The notes under the pieces are model-generated. The model had not been told where the DNA came from and made no database searches. It worked only from the letters and a program-made list of their open reading frames with translations. From contig OX578284.1 of NCBI GenBank assembly GCA_951217055.1, positions 48,900,177-48,964,176 on the forward strand: 64,000 nucleotides of DNA. Reading direction: 5' to 3'. This DNA is from Gerris lacustris (Eukaryota; Arthropoda; Insecta; Hemiptera; Gerridae). The position numbers and the translations under genes were made by a program. Of the stretch, positions 1 through 12,149 are shown in pieces (the stretch's first letter is position 1; each line of letters begins with the position of its first letter).

Positions 1-727
1 CACCCACATCTATCTCAATTTCACAGTTATATCTCAAGTTGAGGCCTCACAGGACCGCGAGTTCCCGAGGGTTAAAGGGGAGTAATTAATATAATTTTAA
101 AAGAAATTATTCAAGTGTGGTGATCTTATGTAAGTATTTTATCAAGCTGAATGGTATGAGACAACTTTCAGGTAAATTTAATCATTCCTTATCAAGATAT
201 AACCAGGTGACGGTGTAGCCCCAGGCCCCCCTGGTTTCAAGAAAATTCCGATTAACCTTCCAAAGAGGTTTGAGACAAAAGATTTTATGGTTCACTAGTT
301 GGGAGTGAGTGTGCCTGTGTGGCTTAAGTCAGGTTTGCTTGTCAAGTTTGCTCAACCATCCATGAATTGAGGGCAGCACGAGGATGTGTGTTTGATCTCA
401 TGCAATGATGCTATGATTTACGTCCAAGAATTGAGAGCGGAACAAGGTCAAGGGACCCTAAAAAGGGATCTCATGGTACCTACACAGGATCCCAGGCAGT
501 GGAGCTTTGAATTGTTACCAGTGAGTCGAGGCTAAGGCAGGATCATACCCATGACCACATGCGTTGGTCCTCTGATTTACATCAGAAAGAAAAAAAGGGA
601 TCAGACGATATTCGTTCTGGTACATTGCATTGTAATATGATGTGTGAAGTGGCTCTCTACAAACTTAAAAGGGCCTCAATAAGGCCTAAGTGCTAGGTTT
701 GAACAAGTGGTTTGTGTTACCCATTTA
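1..727. other. No recognised feature
   Basis: Moderately AT-rich sequence. No coding pattern, tandem array or inverted repeat was recognised on either strand. Confidence 0.5.
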
Positions 728-969
728 GTACTACAGTTAGCTCTTTATGAGTTGTGACTTTTGACAGCACATGAAAATCCTAAAAAGTAGGATGGGGAGC
801 CAATGAGAGGTTAGGATTTGGAATTCTAGAAGGTCCAGCCAACTGGGCAAACAAAACTGTCACTGGCTCTACCCCTACCACAACCCTAGTGGCTTTATTT
901 TTTTCCTCATTTAGGTTGGCCAATCAGAGTGTGAAAAGTCACAACTCATAATGCGTATACTGTGGTACA
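728..969. mobile_element. MITE-like element with about 38-bp terminal inverted repeats
   Basis: The left end (728-766) and right end (929-969) are imperfect inverted copies sharing ATGAGTTGTGACTTTT and an outer GTAC.ACAGT block. The 242-bp body is non-coding. Size and structure fit a non-autonomous DNA transposon; no clear target-site duplication was identified. Confidence 0.5.
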
Positions 970-2196
970 TGAGCTTAATACTACTACCTATGTTAACAAA
1001 ATAGCGTATTTCTACTACTAACTTTGAATTTAACATAAATGGTATTAGAAGATAATTAGGTAGAGTTAGATGTTGGATATGATGAAGGGCTGATAATGAG
1101 AATATATTAGAACATATTATAAATATAGTCTTTTAGAAGTGAAATGATACAATAGTTTGTTTGAGTTGAATTAGACCTGAAAAAATGCAAGGCACAAAGC
1201 CAAGATGTGACAGTAAAAAAAAAAAAAAACACTTAAAGACAATATTTTGAAAGGTTTCCTTAGATAATAAACTAAAGGTTACTACAAGAGCTCTTATAAA
1301 AGAGTAGAAATTTAATTATTTTGTTTTATATATTTTCAAATGTCAAGGCTGTAAGGGTTGAACCAAAGTACATAACCTTTTTAAATTTCCTTTTTTAAAT
1401 CATTCTTTATGCCAAGACTCTCTGACCTAGCTTTGTTTTCTTACCCCTCCCTCCTTAGCATACCCCTTAGCATAATACCCTTAGCACTAATATAGTCCTC
1501 AGAGCTTGAATATTTATTTGTTTAATAATTTCAGAACTAGGTATTAATTTATTTTAAGATTTATCGTCATACCTTTATGGTGGTGCCCTTAAAACTTCCA
1601 AAAATATTCTTAATAAAAAACAATATTTATTAGCCACTCAACATTAAGTGTAGAAAATAATGGAATTTTGATTGTATTAACTCGGAGATAAATATTCTTT
1701 AAAACATTCTATAACCATAATTTTCGTAACATGATAGGATGAAAATTTGCTTGGTATCACACAGTGCCAGGGGAATAAACCAAAAAATTAATTCAAATAA
1801 CGAAAAAAGCTAGGAGAGAGAGGTAAGTAAGAAGAACAGTACAGATGCGCTCTACAGGGCTAACTGAGTAAATAGAATTTGAACCGTGGGCCTAGTTATT
1901 CGGAAATAGTAGAAGGGTAGATGGTAGAGCACGTTTCTGGAACATGGTCAGCCCCCACTGGCCCGACCAGCAACACGTTCCGGGAACAGGATATGTCGTC
2001 AATGTTGTAAGTTCAATTACAGTAGGAAAGCCAGAGACAGGAGACGGTGGCATGCTCTCTGCAAACCCTGACACTCTTTGAGGTAAAGAGGACGAATGAG
2101 CAAGAAATAATTGAGGAACTAAAGGTAATTTTCATTATATGTTTTATTTTTTTACACATCGATCCCCTTCCCCTCGGTTAGTTTAACCCGGTTTCT
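970..2196. other. Mostly unassigned; short open segment at about 1895-2074
   Basis: No tandem or inverted repeat recognised. Between about 1895 and 2074 a GC-richer patch is open on both strands; the + frame ends at TGA near 2074 and contains VPGTGYVVNVVSSITVGKP. I cannot assign it to a family. The sequence just upstream resembles the B-box side of the S repeats (TTGAACCGTGGGCCT), so it may be repeat-derived. Confidence 0.35.
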
Positions 2197-2405
2197 AAAG
2201 CTTAGACCTCATCGGGACTCAATGTTGAATGTCTTTGTTGTTTTGTACAACATTGTTTCAGAGAATCCCATTTTGATGGGACTCAAATCTTTTATCACAT
2301 AATACGTAATACGCTCCAGGGACGCGGGGACATGTTGTGGCTCAGCCGAGATTCAATCCCGCAACAAAGCGACAAAACATTGAGTCTTGGTGTGGACTAA
2401 GCTTT
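2197..2405. mobile_element. H-family MITE, TIR ends AAAGCTTAG...CTAAGCTTT
   Basis: Both ends carry inverted AAAGCTTAG followed by a GGGACTCAATGTT-like block, the same ends seen at 41898-42160 and 47655-47945. The interior carries GATTCAATCCCGCAAC-like modules shared with those copies. No coding capacity. The right end has been drawn into a local duplication (next entry). Confidence 0.6.
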
Positions 2406-2665
2406 AGGAGGGCTGAACTCATTCCTTTACCTTGTTTAATCTTATTACTTATGAAGTTTGAGTCTTGACTCTCCATCTACCTTCTCGTAGCATGTAAGGA
2501 TAGCTCCGAGGTCACAGGGGCTCAACCGAGATTCAATCCCACAACAATGACACAAAACATTGAGTCTTGGTATGGACTAAACTTTAGGAGGGCTTAACTC
2601 ATTCCCTTATCTTGTTTAATCTTATCACTTATAAAGTTAAGAGTCTTGACTCTCCATCTACCTTC
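2339..2665 (+). repeat. 180-bp tandem duplication (1.8 copies) across a MITE end
   Basis: The block starting GGCTCAGCCGAGATTCAATC at 2339 recurs at 2519 as GGCTCAACCGAGATTCAATC and stays alignable to CTCCATCTACCTTCTC. The repeated unit contains the right end of the MITE at 2197-2405 plus about 110 bp of flank, so the duplication postdates that insertion. Confidence 0.8.
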
Positions 2666-2669
2666 TCAA

Positions 2670-3959
2670 TAAAAAATGCTGAACATGTAGCATATGTGAG
2701 GATAGCTGATTACTTACAATAATTATTAAATGAAAGCGACTTTGTTTTTATCAAATGTTACCTAAATTCAAGTTTATTAGTTTACTGTACATCATATATG
2801 CCAGCTAGTATGACCTGCAGACCCTAGTATGTATATTGCTACATAACTAAAGTGACATATTCTAGAAATTGAGACACCGAAATGAGCCAATAATTCAAGA
2901 TAGAAGAGCTTGAAAAAACTAACTATATTATAGAGCTACGTACAAAAAAATTATAAATTATACTTACTTGTAAAAAATGGTAGCTGTGGAACTGGTGAGT
3001 TTTAAAGAAATTATCATTTTACATCTAATAAAAATCTAGTCTTAAGACCATATGTTAGTTTATAAAATTTATTTCTAATTTTTCATCTAATAAACATTTA
3101 TTACTACGATAAGAAAGTGATTTGCTTATAATAATCTAAATTTAATGCCCCACATAATCAATCTATCAATAGTTAGAATTCAGTTCAGTAAAATTAAAAG
3201 ATATCCCTGGGATATTTCGTCGGCATACAAGAGAAATCGACTGTCCATTTTTTGACATTTCGAGATATTTACACCACTAGTTCACTTTTTTATACTCAAT
3301 CTTTCTAATAAAACCAGATAATTCTAGAAGGTTATATTATACAGGTTATTTAATATTTTTTTATGTCTTAAGTCCAATTTGTAGAATAGCTCATCTGGTG
3401 AAATCACTTAAGTCCAAACAGTGGACTTATTCAGTTTCTCCAGTAGAATCCATGTAACTAGTGTGAACTTAGTTGATAGTTCAACTTGTGGCCTTAATAC
3501 TTCTAATCCACAACTATAATTAATAATATTCCTAATGTAGAATAAGGGCTGAAAAAAATTATACTTCATTTAATTCACATCATATAACTTTAAAATACTG
3601 TATGCTTTTTTTTCACTTTATTTTTTAAAACAGCTACAATTATAAACATGCTATGAGTATTGCAGTATTGTAATATTATTGAGTATTATTAGTACAATAT
3701 TGTTTGTTTGCTTGCACAAAATGTGAAATGGAAGTAGTCCAGTGACTTCCCCTTTTTGGCACGAGAAACACATAGATAGATCAAAATTAATAAATACATA
3801 TAGTAAATCTAGATATAGGTAAAATGAGATACTAATTAATTAAATAAATAATTAATATAATTAAATAATTATAAAAATGGGATATAGTAGATAGGAAGAT
3901 ATATACAGATTTGATATGTGAATACTTATAAATTCCCTAGGCTGTTCTCTTCACTGTCT
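2670..3959. other. AT-rich, no gene recognised
   Basis: Very AT-rich. The block at about 3195-3245 has an inverted counterpart near 5135-5205, discussed in findings. Nothing else could be assigned. Confidence 0.4.
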
Positions 3960-4700
3960 CTTCAGGCGTCTAGGAGGGTGGTTTGGTGTAGATTGGGAAG
4001 AAAACTAGAAGATTAGAATGATCTAATAAAGATTCATGGAATATGCGATAACTGGTTATTGATAGATCTCGTACAAAGGGAACGTTGAGATTATTGTGGA
4101 GATTCTACGGTTGGAGACAGAACGAAGCATCATTGGTTTTTGGACTGGATGATTTCGAGACGACGCGACGGGTGTTTGGAAGTTCGGTATTACCCACACT
4201 TCTATAGGGTTAAGAAAAGGTTAACATTGGATGATTTTGGAATCATAAGAATTTCCAATGAGTGGGAAAGTGGGTGGTTCTAAGAACAGAATTAAGGATG
4301 TGTGAAAGAAAATGGATACTTTTTCTTGTGAGACGATTAAGAACTTCAGAGCTAATAAGGTCATAGCCTGGAACTTTAGGGTGTGGGAGGTGTATAATAA
4401 TGTATTTGATGTCAGATAGGTTAAAAGCTTTGGAAGGAGGAGGTAGTTAAAGAGGAAGAATAAGTTGATTGTCAACAAGATTTGTATGCTCGAGGTCTAT
4501 AGTATTTGGATGAGGTGAAAAGAGTTTAGTAAGGTTTTGGGCAAATATCTCAACTTTTTCAGAATCAGACTTTGCCCAGGAGTTATTAGGATTTTAGAGT
4601 GAAGAAGGTTTGTGTTTGTAGGATAGAAGTCTTCAAGTAGCGCTCTATAGTATTCTATCCCTGTCAATGAGGTTGAAAGTAAAATTAGCAATTTTTTCTT
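3960..4700 (-). pseudogene. Decayed jockey-type LINE (reverse transcriptase and C-terminal tail)
   Basis: Reading the minus strand downward from about 4700 gives jockey-clade ORF2 signatures in shifting frames: a pre-RT stretch with WAKSDSEKVEIFAQNLTKLF, then the RT domain start with KVPGYDLISSEVLNRL (family pattern KaPGyDlI..e.LK.L) and NSVLRTTHFPTHWK (family pattern N..lr...FP..WK). After stop codons and an apparent internal deletion, LNVPFVRDLSITSYRIFHESL resembles the usual C-terminal tail. No frame is intact, so the copy is dead. The window between about 3.2 and 5.2 kb that contains it is flanked by inverted similar segments (see findings). Confidence 0.75.
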
Positions 4701-5733
4701 CTTAATAACATCTAAGTAAGTTTGTTAGTCGTTTTGAAACAGTATTGTAAGTTCATTTGTCAGTTGGATACCGATTTACTTTCTATCTAATCTTTTATCA
4801 GTTATTAAATTCGTATGTCATTTAGTAACAAATGTGATTTAAAATGATTAAGTCACACAAAAATGCAACCTTGCACTACATTTCTACAGGTGAATCAAGA
4901 TAAGTCCATGTTAACAGGAGAACACGAATAAGTCCATGACATGCTTCCGAAAAATATTTTTTACAGACGACCCCTTAAGATTAATTAATAATTTTATTAG
5001 CTGGATTAAGTCTACACATTGTGAGTTATCATTAAAAAAATAATTATGGTCATACGGCATACGTAAATATAGAAAAATAAAGAAAATAGGCGTAGAAAAG
5101 TTTACATTTCGTTTATCTCAGAACTAGGTTTTTGGACTTAGCCGATTTCCCTTGTATGCCGACGATTTAATCCATAGGTTTCCCTATGATAATCCCATGG
5201 TTTTGCACTTAAGATCCCAATTCGACAGATTTTAAAGATGACGAAGGCAATACACTGTATGATAACTTGCTCAATAATATTTTATTAACGAATCTTTGCA
5301 CCAGCCACGTTTTTCTTTTAATTAATTGTTTTATTAACCGGTATAACACAAATTAAACACAACATAACAAATATTTCGTAGAAGTAACCCAACAAAATAG
5401 AATAAACAAAACAATAACAAACAACAACTGTTTTTAAATTTGAACTTTACGTCTTTCTCAAGATTCTTCAATGTTACCAACGACGAATTTGAAGTTACAA
5501 AATATTCTAAGTTTCAGCTCTAAAATTCTTAACAAAGATCTTTCTTGCGTTGTAAAATTACAATTTTACATTTCCATTTAATATACAAATATAGGTAGGT
5601 AATATATATTTGTAATATTAATTTGAGTATTAGGATTTAAAAAATAGACTAAATGACAGAAATACGGCAACATAATAAATTTTATACATACTTAGATTTA
5701 GGTTTAGAAGAAATATAGTAATAATAGTAGTAA
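4701..5733. other. AT-rich, no gene recognised
   Basis: No coding pattern. The only structure noted is the inverted partner (about 5135-5205) of the segment at 3195-3245. Confidence 0.4.
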
Positions 5734-5741
5734 CTGGATGC

Positions 5742-6601
5742 AAGGGTGGCTTCAGAGTTGACTTTCAGGGGGGAGGGGGTATGGAATAACCCCTAACCTT
5801 ACTGGGGGTCCGGGCGAAAATTTTAAAATTTGAATTATGAAATCGTGATTTAAGCTTTGTTTTAAAACTTTTTACTCTTAACGTTTGTGCTATATATTTA
5901 ACAGTGAATTACTATGAAGACATCAGTTTAACATTTTGCAACATTTCATAATAAAAATTAAATTACAAATTTAAGCCGCTTTATTCCTTTGGGGAATTAG
6001 TCAATTACTTTTTTAATATTAATGACCAAATCTTTGTAGACATGTAATAGTAATAACTCAACCCAGGGAGCCCATCTTCACTCATCCTGGAACGAAGCCG
6101 CGTCTTAACTCGACGTAATGACGATAATGATCTTTCAGCAGAGGCGTTGCGCGTTGCTTACTGGTAGAGTAGCGAGAATTTCATCAGCAATGACTTGATG
6201 ATTGAGAACAAGTCTCCATCACAGAAATTGATTAACTCAATAGGTTTGCCTGGGACTTGGAGAAACCCTTTTTTGCTTTGGGAGAAACCCAACAAACTTC
6301 ATTTGCCCTCTCCGCCACTTGCAGTTTTATTTTTCTGACATTTCGTTTTTACCTACAATTTTCTTGACTACGGCTCTAATGTTATACTTGTAATTCTATT
6401 ATTTTTTTTGGATAGTGGAGGTAAATATATTGTCAGATAGAAATTCATATTATTAAAATGCCTACTATGAAAATAATGGGCGCTAAACATAAAACAACTA
6501 AACTGTCGAGTGACAATAAAAAAATCTTGTAATGATAACATATCGGGGGGAGGGGGAGCATGGTCCCTTTGCGCCCCTCCCCTCTCTGGAGCCGCCACTA
6601 G
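5742..6601. mobile_element. hAT-superfamily relic, 860 bp, with 8-bp target-site duplication
   Basis: Flanked by the 8-bp direct repeat CTGGATGC at 5734-5741 and 6602-6609. The ends are imperfect inverted repeats (AAGGGTGGCTTCAGAG on the left; the right end read inward is CTAGTGGCGGCTCCAGAG), both running into G-rich tracts. An 8-bp duplication with TGGCGGCTCCAGAG-like ends is typical of hAT elements, and the interior carries a transposase remnant on the minus strand. Confidence 0.8.
6058..6148 (-). pseudogene. hAT transposase C-terminal (dimerisation domain) remnant
   Basis: The minus strand from about 6148 reads NASAERSLSSLRRVKTRLRS followed by RMSEDGLPGL. This matches the conserved hAT C-terminal dimerisation motif (N.A.ERsFS.LrriKt.LRstM...rL..La). 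The frame is broken on both sides and no DDE region was recognised, so the gene is dead. It sits inside the element with the 8-bp duplication, which supports the assignment. Confidence 0.8.
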
Positions 6602-6609
6602 CTGGATGC

Positions 6610-7690
6610 CTCTGTGTCAAGCATCTCTGTTGGCCCTAGCTTATAAATTAGGGCTGAAATATTTCTGCAGTAATATGCTGTAAATTGTATCTTATTCACA
6701 CCTATAAAACGCAACTCATAATAAATTTCAACTAGATAATCATAATGGTTATGATGCTTAGTGGTTATCTTTTAATTTGTTCTTGCTTTAATTCATTGCA
6801 ATGCTTAATACCTTTGAAGATGATTCTTGAAGTAAGAGCAAAATTACAGACTTCACACGTCTACACACATCACACGTCACCTTGGTACAATAATCAGTTC
6901 ATACGTGTGTGTGTTCATTTAGATGTGCCGCCTTATAAATTTGCGATGCCATTAACATTAACCCATTTTGATGAGCCAGCAGAAATTTGTAAAAACAAAA
7001 AATTCTGATGGTCTGAAATTTGCACCAATCTCTTTATAGAGCATTTCCTCTGAATTTTTCTTTTGATATCTGACACCATTTAAAAAATATCCACTTTTAA
7101 TCTTAGAAACTTGAAACGCTGAATAATTTCGGAACTATTTCACCAATATCAACAATTATATTCGATTAATATCATCTTTAAAACTTGATTGAAATAGATT
7201 TGACAACTGTAAATAAAATGTTTATTATCTTAAACTATTAATGGAAATTTATGTATATTTTAGTGGTTATTTTGCTTATATCTTTCTACTCTATCATATT
7301 TTATCAGTACATAAAATATAAAGTAATCCCAATGTTCTCACAGTACATCAATAAATTTGACTTAGAACTTTTGGTCCTTCATTAATTCACATTTTTAAAA
7401 TGTTGCGCCACGTTAGCAGAAACCTTACAGTGGAGTAATGATTATTAATTAACCAATAATCGTTAAACCGAATTACAACTGACCCAAATAAAGAGATTTT
7501 TTTAAATATAATATACATACATAATATATTGTTTTTTTATGAATAAAAAAATAATTCCCCCCCTCCCCCATTATATGGGTCATATAATTTATATATAGGG
7601 TCTTAAAATTTAGTTACTTTATAGGAGGTGTAAGTTATACAATCGTAGTTGGACAGCTAATAGCTATAATGGTATTATGTATAGCATATA
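6610..7690. other. No recognised feature
   Basis: AT-rich sequence with isolated short open frames that do not resemble proteins. Nothing assigned. Confidence 0.5.
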
Positions 7691-7692
7691 TA

Positions 7693-7861
<169 letters not shown>

Positions 7862-8388
7862 TAAAAAATTATATAAAGTACATATAGAAATAAAGTATGA
7901 GGAAAAGCTGGGATCATACAATAAATGAAATAAGCAACCTATGTGTAGAAGCCAAAGGTTATTGTGGGTTGATTTAGAAGGCGGAAAAGAAGTAATGGAA
8001 CACGTCTACCACAATAAATATAGCTGCCCCGGAGCTTATTGTTACTGGCAACTCAGTAATGCGGAAACTGTACAACACATAAAACATTAGGAGAAATTAT
8101 AGAAATATATAGAATTTCCCCTTCACAAATAAAATAAGTTAATGGCTCAGGCGGGGCTTCTAAAGTCAATTAATTTAAACGGATTGTAAAACCACTTAAC
8201 GTTCTTCTATCATGATCCACCAAGATGGTCACTCAGTCACTCATCGAACCTTAGGTCATTCTTCTAAAGTGCTGTTATCCTCCCTTAATCTCTAAACATT
8301 GAGAAATTTAATTAGAGGAACAGTATATTGCCCTATAGCTATAGTTGTATAGTGCTTATAATGTCTTTCTGATACAGGAATGCCAATG

Positions 8389-8567
8389 CCCCCCCCCCCC
8401 CCCCAAGGTCAATATAGAGCACCCCCCCCCCCCCAAAAAAAATTACCTGTTAGTGATCAACTGGAATAGGTATAACTCTGAAAAATACCCCCAAAAATAG
8501 ATACTCTCCAAAAAGACTGCCGGCTTAAGTTGCGCCGTCAAACCCTCCTTTTGGGCACCCCCCCCCC
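8389..8567 (-). repeat. C-run repeat (three poly-C tracts), remnant of a G-rich TE end
   Basis: C tracts at 8389-8404, 8422-8434 and about 8557-8567 within 180 bp. Read on the minus strand, the surrounding words (poly-G next to CATTGGCATT, GGGGTGCCC-like) loosely resemble the + strand at 20529-20730. Possibly the same family of element end. Confidence 0.45.
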
Positions 8568-8660
8568 TTATTTGTCCACTCCTTCATTTGTACTTCTTAT
8601 CATTATAGTTATTATCATTAGTAGTATGGGAAGATAAGCTTAAGATAACCATTCACCAGT

Positions 8661-9760
8661 GTGGCGCGAAAATTCGTTTTTGAGATTATGATGGATTTAC
8701 ACGTTTTGAGGTCCCATGAGTCCAAAAAAGTGGTTTTTTAAGAAATCACTGTCTGTGCAGACGCCTGGAGCCTAAAATAATGGGTCGATTTTGACGAAAT
8801 TTGGCATAAATGTTCAGAAAAATCATACCCCGAGGCGCAATCGATAAATGAATTTTAGATCCACATTTGGGAGCTCTACCCCCCAAAAACTCAGATAAAA
8901 CGTGAAAAAATTATTTCTCGAAAACGGTTCCGACGATTTTGATTAAAAAATTATGAAATATGGACTACATTTCATAATTTTCCATTTAAATAAGAATCTA
9001 ACGATATAAGCCGTTTTCCCCGGAAAAATCTAGTTCCTAAAAATATATAGTCCACAGGCCACCATAAGAAGTGAGTCGCTGATTGATAAAGTTTTCTTAC
9101 GTTATGGAATCGCTTATTTATGCCTTGTCCACCGATGAATTGGGTATATGGCAACTGGGCGCTGGGCCATTTCTTTTTTGTTGACATGCCAAACTTGCCC
9201 TTCTGCGGGAACATTGAAAAGAGATGGATAAAGTTTTGATTTTCACAGGATCGTTTAATTAAATTATTAAAAAATAGTGGTAAAGGTGGCCACCGATACG
9301 AGTGGGCCGTTTTCTTTTCAACGTCCCAGCAGAGCGATATGTTTGGGGCGGTGCGCCACCCCAAACGGCCCACTCTTATAGGTGGCCACCTTTACCACTG
9401 TTTTTGAAATAATTTAATTAAACGATCCTGTGAAAATCAAAACTTTATCTATCTCTTTTCAATGTTCCCGCAGAAGAGAAGGGCAAGTTTGGCATGTCAA
9501 CAAAAAAGAAATGGCCCAGCGCCCAGTTGCCATATACCCAATTCATCGGCGGACAAGGCATAAATATGCGATTCCATAAGGTAAAAAAACTTTATCAATC
9601 AGCGACTCACTTCTTATGGTGGCCTGTGGACTAATAGCATTAAACGCAACAACGCTTTAACAGACAAAGAGAGGCCGGGTTCGATTCCCCGCTGAGAAGT
9701 TATTTTTATGATAAATTTCGATGAAATGTTCAATAATAATTAAATGTACCTAAGAAAACT
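8661..9760 (+). mobile_element. D-family repeat, split by a foldback insertion
   Basis: The left part (8661-9047) starts GTGTGGCGCGAAAATTCG and runs through GGTCCCATGAGTCCAAAAAA, GTCTGTGCAGACGC and the core GATTTTGACGAAATTTGGCA. The right part (9634-9760) has a tRNA-like B-box region (CCGGGTTCGATTCCCCGC) and a tail ATTTTTATGATAAATTTCGA. The same order in 14638-15083 and 62510-63190 shows the two parts are one element interrupted by 9048-9633. No protein is encoded. Confidence 0.75.
9048..9633. mobile_element. 586-bp foldback (long-TIR) element inserted in a D repeat
   Basis: The arms (about 9048-9290 and 9380-9633) are long near-identical inverted copies beginning TAGTCCACAGGCCACCATAA and ending with its complement. 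Arms carry differences (for example a one-base change in the AAGGGCAAGTTTGG block), so it is not an assembly fold of identical sequence. The centre (about 9290-9380) holds a second shorter inverted repeat around GGGGCGGTGCGCC. TA lies at both junctions, consistent with a TA duplication. A 133-residue open frame across the left arm (minus) is not protein-like. Confidence 0.85.
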
Positions 9761-9998
9761 AATAAATGGAAAAAACTGGGCTAAGTAATAATGAACTCGT
9801 ATATGAGAAATTTTGTCTGAGTTGTCTCGGACCAATTTTTTATTATTGTAAGCAACAAATTCTTGTATATACTCTATAGTGATAAGATGTCATTAGAGCA
9901 CCAACCTGATCTGTTAATAAGCGTTGCCACTAAACAAGATCAAATTTTAATATTTTCAAAGTGAATAATTTGGTGCGTAGGCTTCCGCGGGTAGACTC

Positions 9999-10232
9999 TT
10001 AATAAATAGCTTGATTTTCCGGTGAAATCCGCGTCACGAAGGGGTTATAGTCCGGCATTTCGCTTCTACTAATGGAAGCATTTTCAGGGTTGTGGTGCAT
10101 CGTGAATCGTGATGTTTAATTGAAGCAACAATAAGACATATTGAAAATGCTTCCAGTAGTGGAAGCGAAATGTCGGACTTCAACCCCTTTTTGAAGCGGA
10201 TTTCACCGGAAATCAAGCTGTTTATTAAGGTG
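9999..10232. mobile_element. Foldback element carrying paired stem-GAAA motifs
   Basis: Inverted arms 9999-10098 and 10141-10232; outer ends contain GCTTGATTTTCCGGTGAAAT and its near complement. Each arm contains a motif of form TGAAAATG-stem-GCGAAATG (minus 10052-10086, plus 10141-10175). The plus copy has a perfect 6-bp stem GCTTCC/GGAAGC. The same design recurs at 38516-38757. Confidence 0.7.
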
Positions 10233-12149
10233 AATAATAATTGATAGCGACGAAATTTTGATAATACGATTGCTTAGCGAACCAAGTATAAAGGTGTTAT
10301 GCGATTATGCGATAGCCGTAGATTATTCTGACGCGCTTACAAAACGCGTGCTATAAACTCATCACTCTTTTTATCAACTAGATAAAAATATTATGATTTT
10401 CTAATAACAGATTTATATCATATGTGTCGACATTAAACTTGAACCATGTATATAAATGATATATTATACATATATAGTTTAAGACATAAAACCGCCTTCT
10501 TATCAACCTATAATATAACCCCCTCTAATCTAAGCAAACGCCGATCGCTATTGTAAGATAATTTAAGTGATAATCTATCCGTACCGACAAAGCGATATCA
10601 TCTAAATTATATTTAAACATCCTTAAAATGTAAGATAGATAAAGCTATTATCATGTTTCATATCAACCTTATAGATTTGCCAGCGCCAGCAAAGGACTAC
10701 AAATAATCTAGGTACATTATATGGATAAAATCTTTTAATAGGGAAAATAGCTCGAGGAAAAAAATAGATAGATAGATCTGGAAATATTATTAACGACACT
10801 TTTATTTATTTATTTTAAATTTTAGTTTTATAAATGTAGCTGAATTTACGTTGATGTTTAGTAATCAGTGAGCGTTATTATTTTCAGATTAAAAGTATAA
10901 ATAAATAATATATCCATTGAAAAATCTTAAAATGTTATTAAAGAATAAACTGGAAATCCAAATTTACTGGATAATAAAGGGACATCAAATCCTTCTATAA
11001 AACAGGAATAGGATAAGGTCGAGGTATAGGGTAGTAGAGTAGAGAAACTTGTGGGACTCCTTCCCGAAACAATCGATTTTACTTCACTTCCAAAGTCGTG
11101 GGATTAGAATCGATACATTTTCAACTCGATACACAGTACAACTGTATCGACTTTCTCCACCTCGCAACACTTCATACTTCCTCTAATCAGTAAGTCCGCT
11201 GTTATCAGACGTAAAAGAACTAAACCCGTGAATACTTCGTCAACAAAAACGTTTCTTTATCTAAATCAAAACATAGAATTGAGTGCGAAATCTTACAAAA
11301 TCCTAATTTGTAAAGTGAATACGTGATGTGGTATTATCTTTTATACGGATATTACTTATAGTTTATATTATCTATCGATTTTAAGCAGTAAAAATCAATT
11401 TTAATTAAATGATAAACCAAAACAAGATTTAAGACTTATAGAATTGTTTTGTTTTTTAAATACTTTTTTGTATGAATCTAGTATTGTTTAGAAATGTGAT
11501 TTATTTTTAAATTTCTTTTTAAATTATAATGGTATAAATTACAATTAAAATATATTAATCATGGATTTGACAAGGAGGAAATCTTCATGGTAAGTCGTAG
11601 TTTACTTATTTTAAGAAACACATAATTATTATTTCTTAGTAGTTGTGTCCATATTTTATTATTAAATTGTCACAAATGATGATAATATATAAAGTAGTGA
11701 TAAATGTGAGGGAAGAATTTTGCACTTACTGCTTGTTACAGGAGGATACTGACAAAATAAGAACTTTGAATTTTAAGTACAGATATAATTTAATTTAATA
11801 AAGAAATTAATAAAGGTAAATGATAAATGAAAAAATCAATTTTTTTTCTACAACTTCCCCTCTATGGATATTATTTTTTTTTTTTTTAAATTAATAACCT
11901 TTTTGTAAGATAAGTTACGACCAACGCGTGCATTTAAATAGTGGATTTTATTCAGATATTTAAATAATTGAAATGAACGTGGCTGTGCTATTCTCTTAAA
12001 GCTTGCTTAAGGTTTTCCCTTTATTTGAAAACACTTTGTAAGATACAGATAGAGTGTATAGTGTATAGAAATAAAAAAAGTAAAATAATTTTTGAGATAC
12101 GAGGATACAGTTCAAAAAGTGCATTCAAATTGTGAATTTGTTTTGTGCT
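10233..12149. other. No gene recognised apart from the weak exon candidate at 11561
   Basis: AT-rich, with no repeat recognised across nearly 2 kb. Being comparatively repeat-poor in this window, it could hold a regulatory or 5' gene region, but I see no definite promoter. Confidence 0.35.
11561..11589 (+). other. Possible start-codon exon (weak)
   Basis: ATG at 11561 followed by 29 coding bases (MDLTRRKSS plus two bases) and a consensus donor GGTAAGT at 11590. The purine-rich coding bases stand out from the AT-rich flanks. It lies 14.3 kb upstream of the first kelch exon. Joining it directly to base 25925 would create TGA, so it can belong to that gene only through another exon or through a cryptic acceptor at about 25932 (GTGGAG then C). 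I see no clear promoter. It may be a chance match. Confidence 0.2.

Noticed and set aside
1892..2074. Protein-coding gene at the GC-rich patch
   Set aside because: Open on both strands, no recognisable family, no splice or promoter support; left as unassigned.
8972..9373. 133-codon minus-strand ORF
   Set aside because: Covers the left arm and centre of a foldback element; no protein-like pattern.
9676..9700. tRNA gene at the CCGGGTTCGATTCCCCGC B box
   Set aside because: No matching acceptor stem or A box at proper spacing; the same block recurs in all D repeats.
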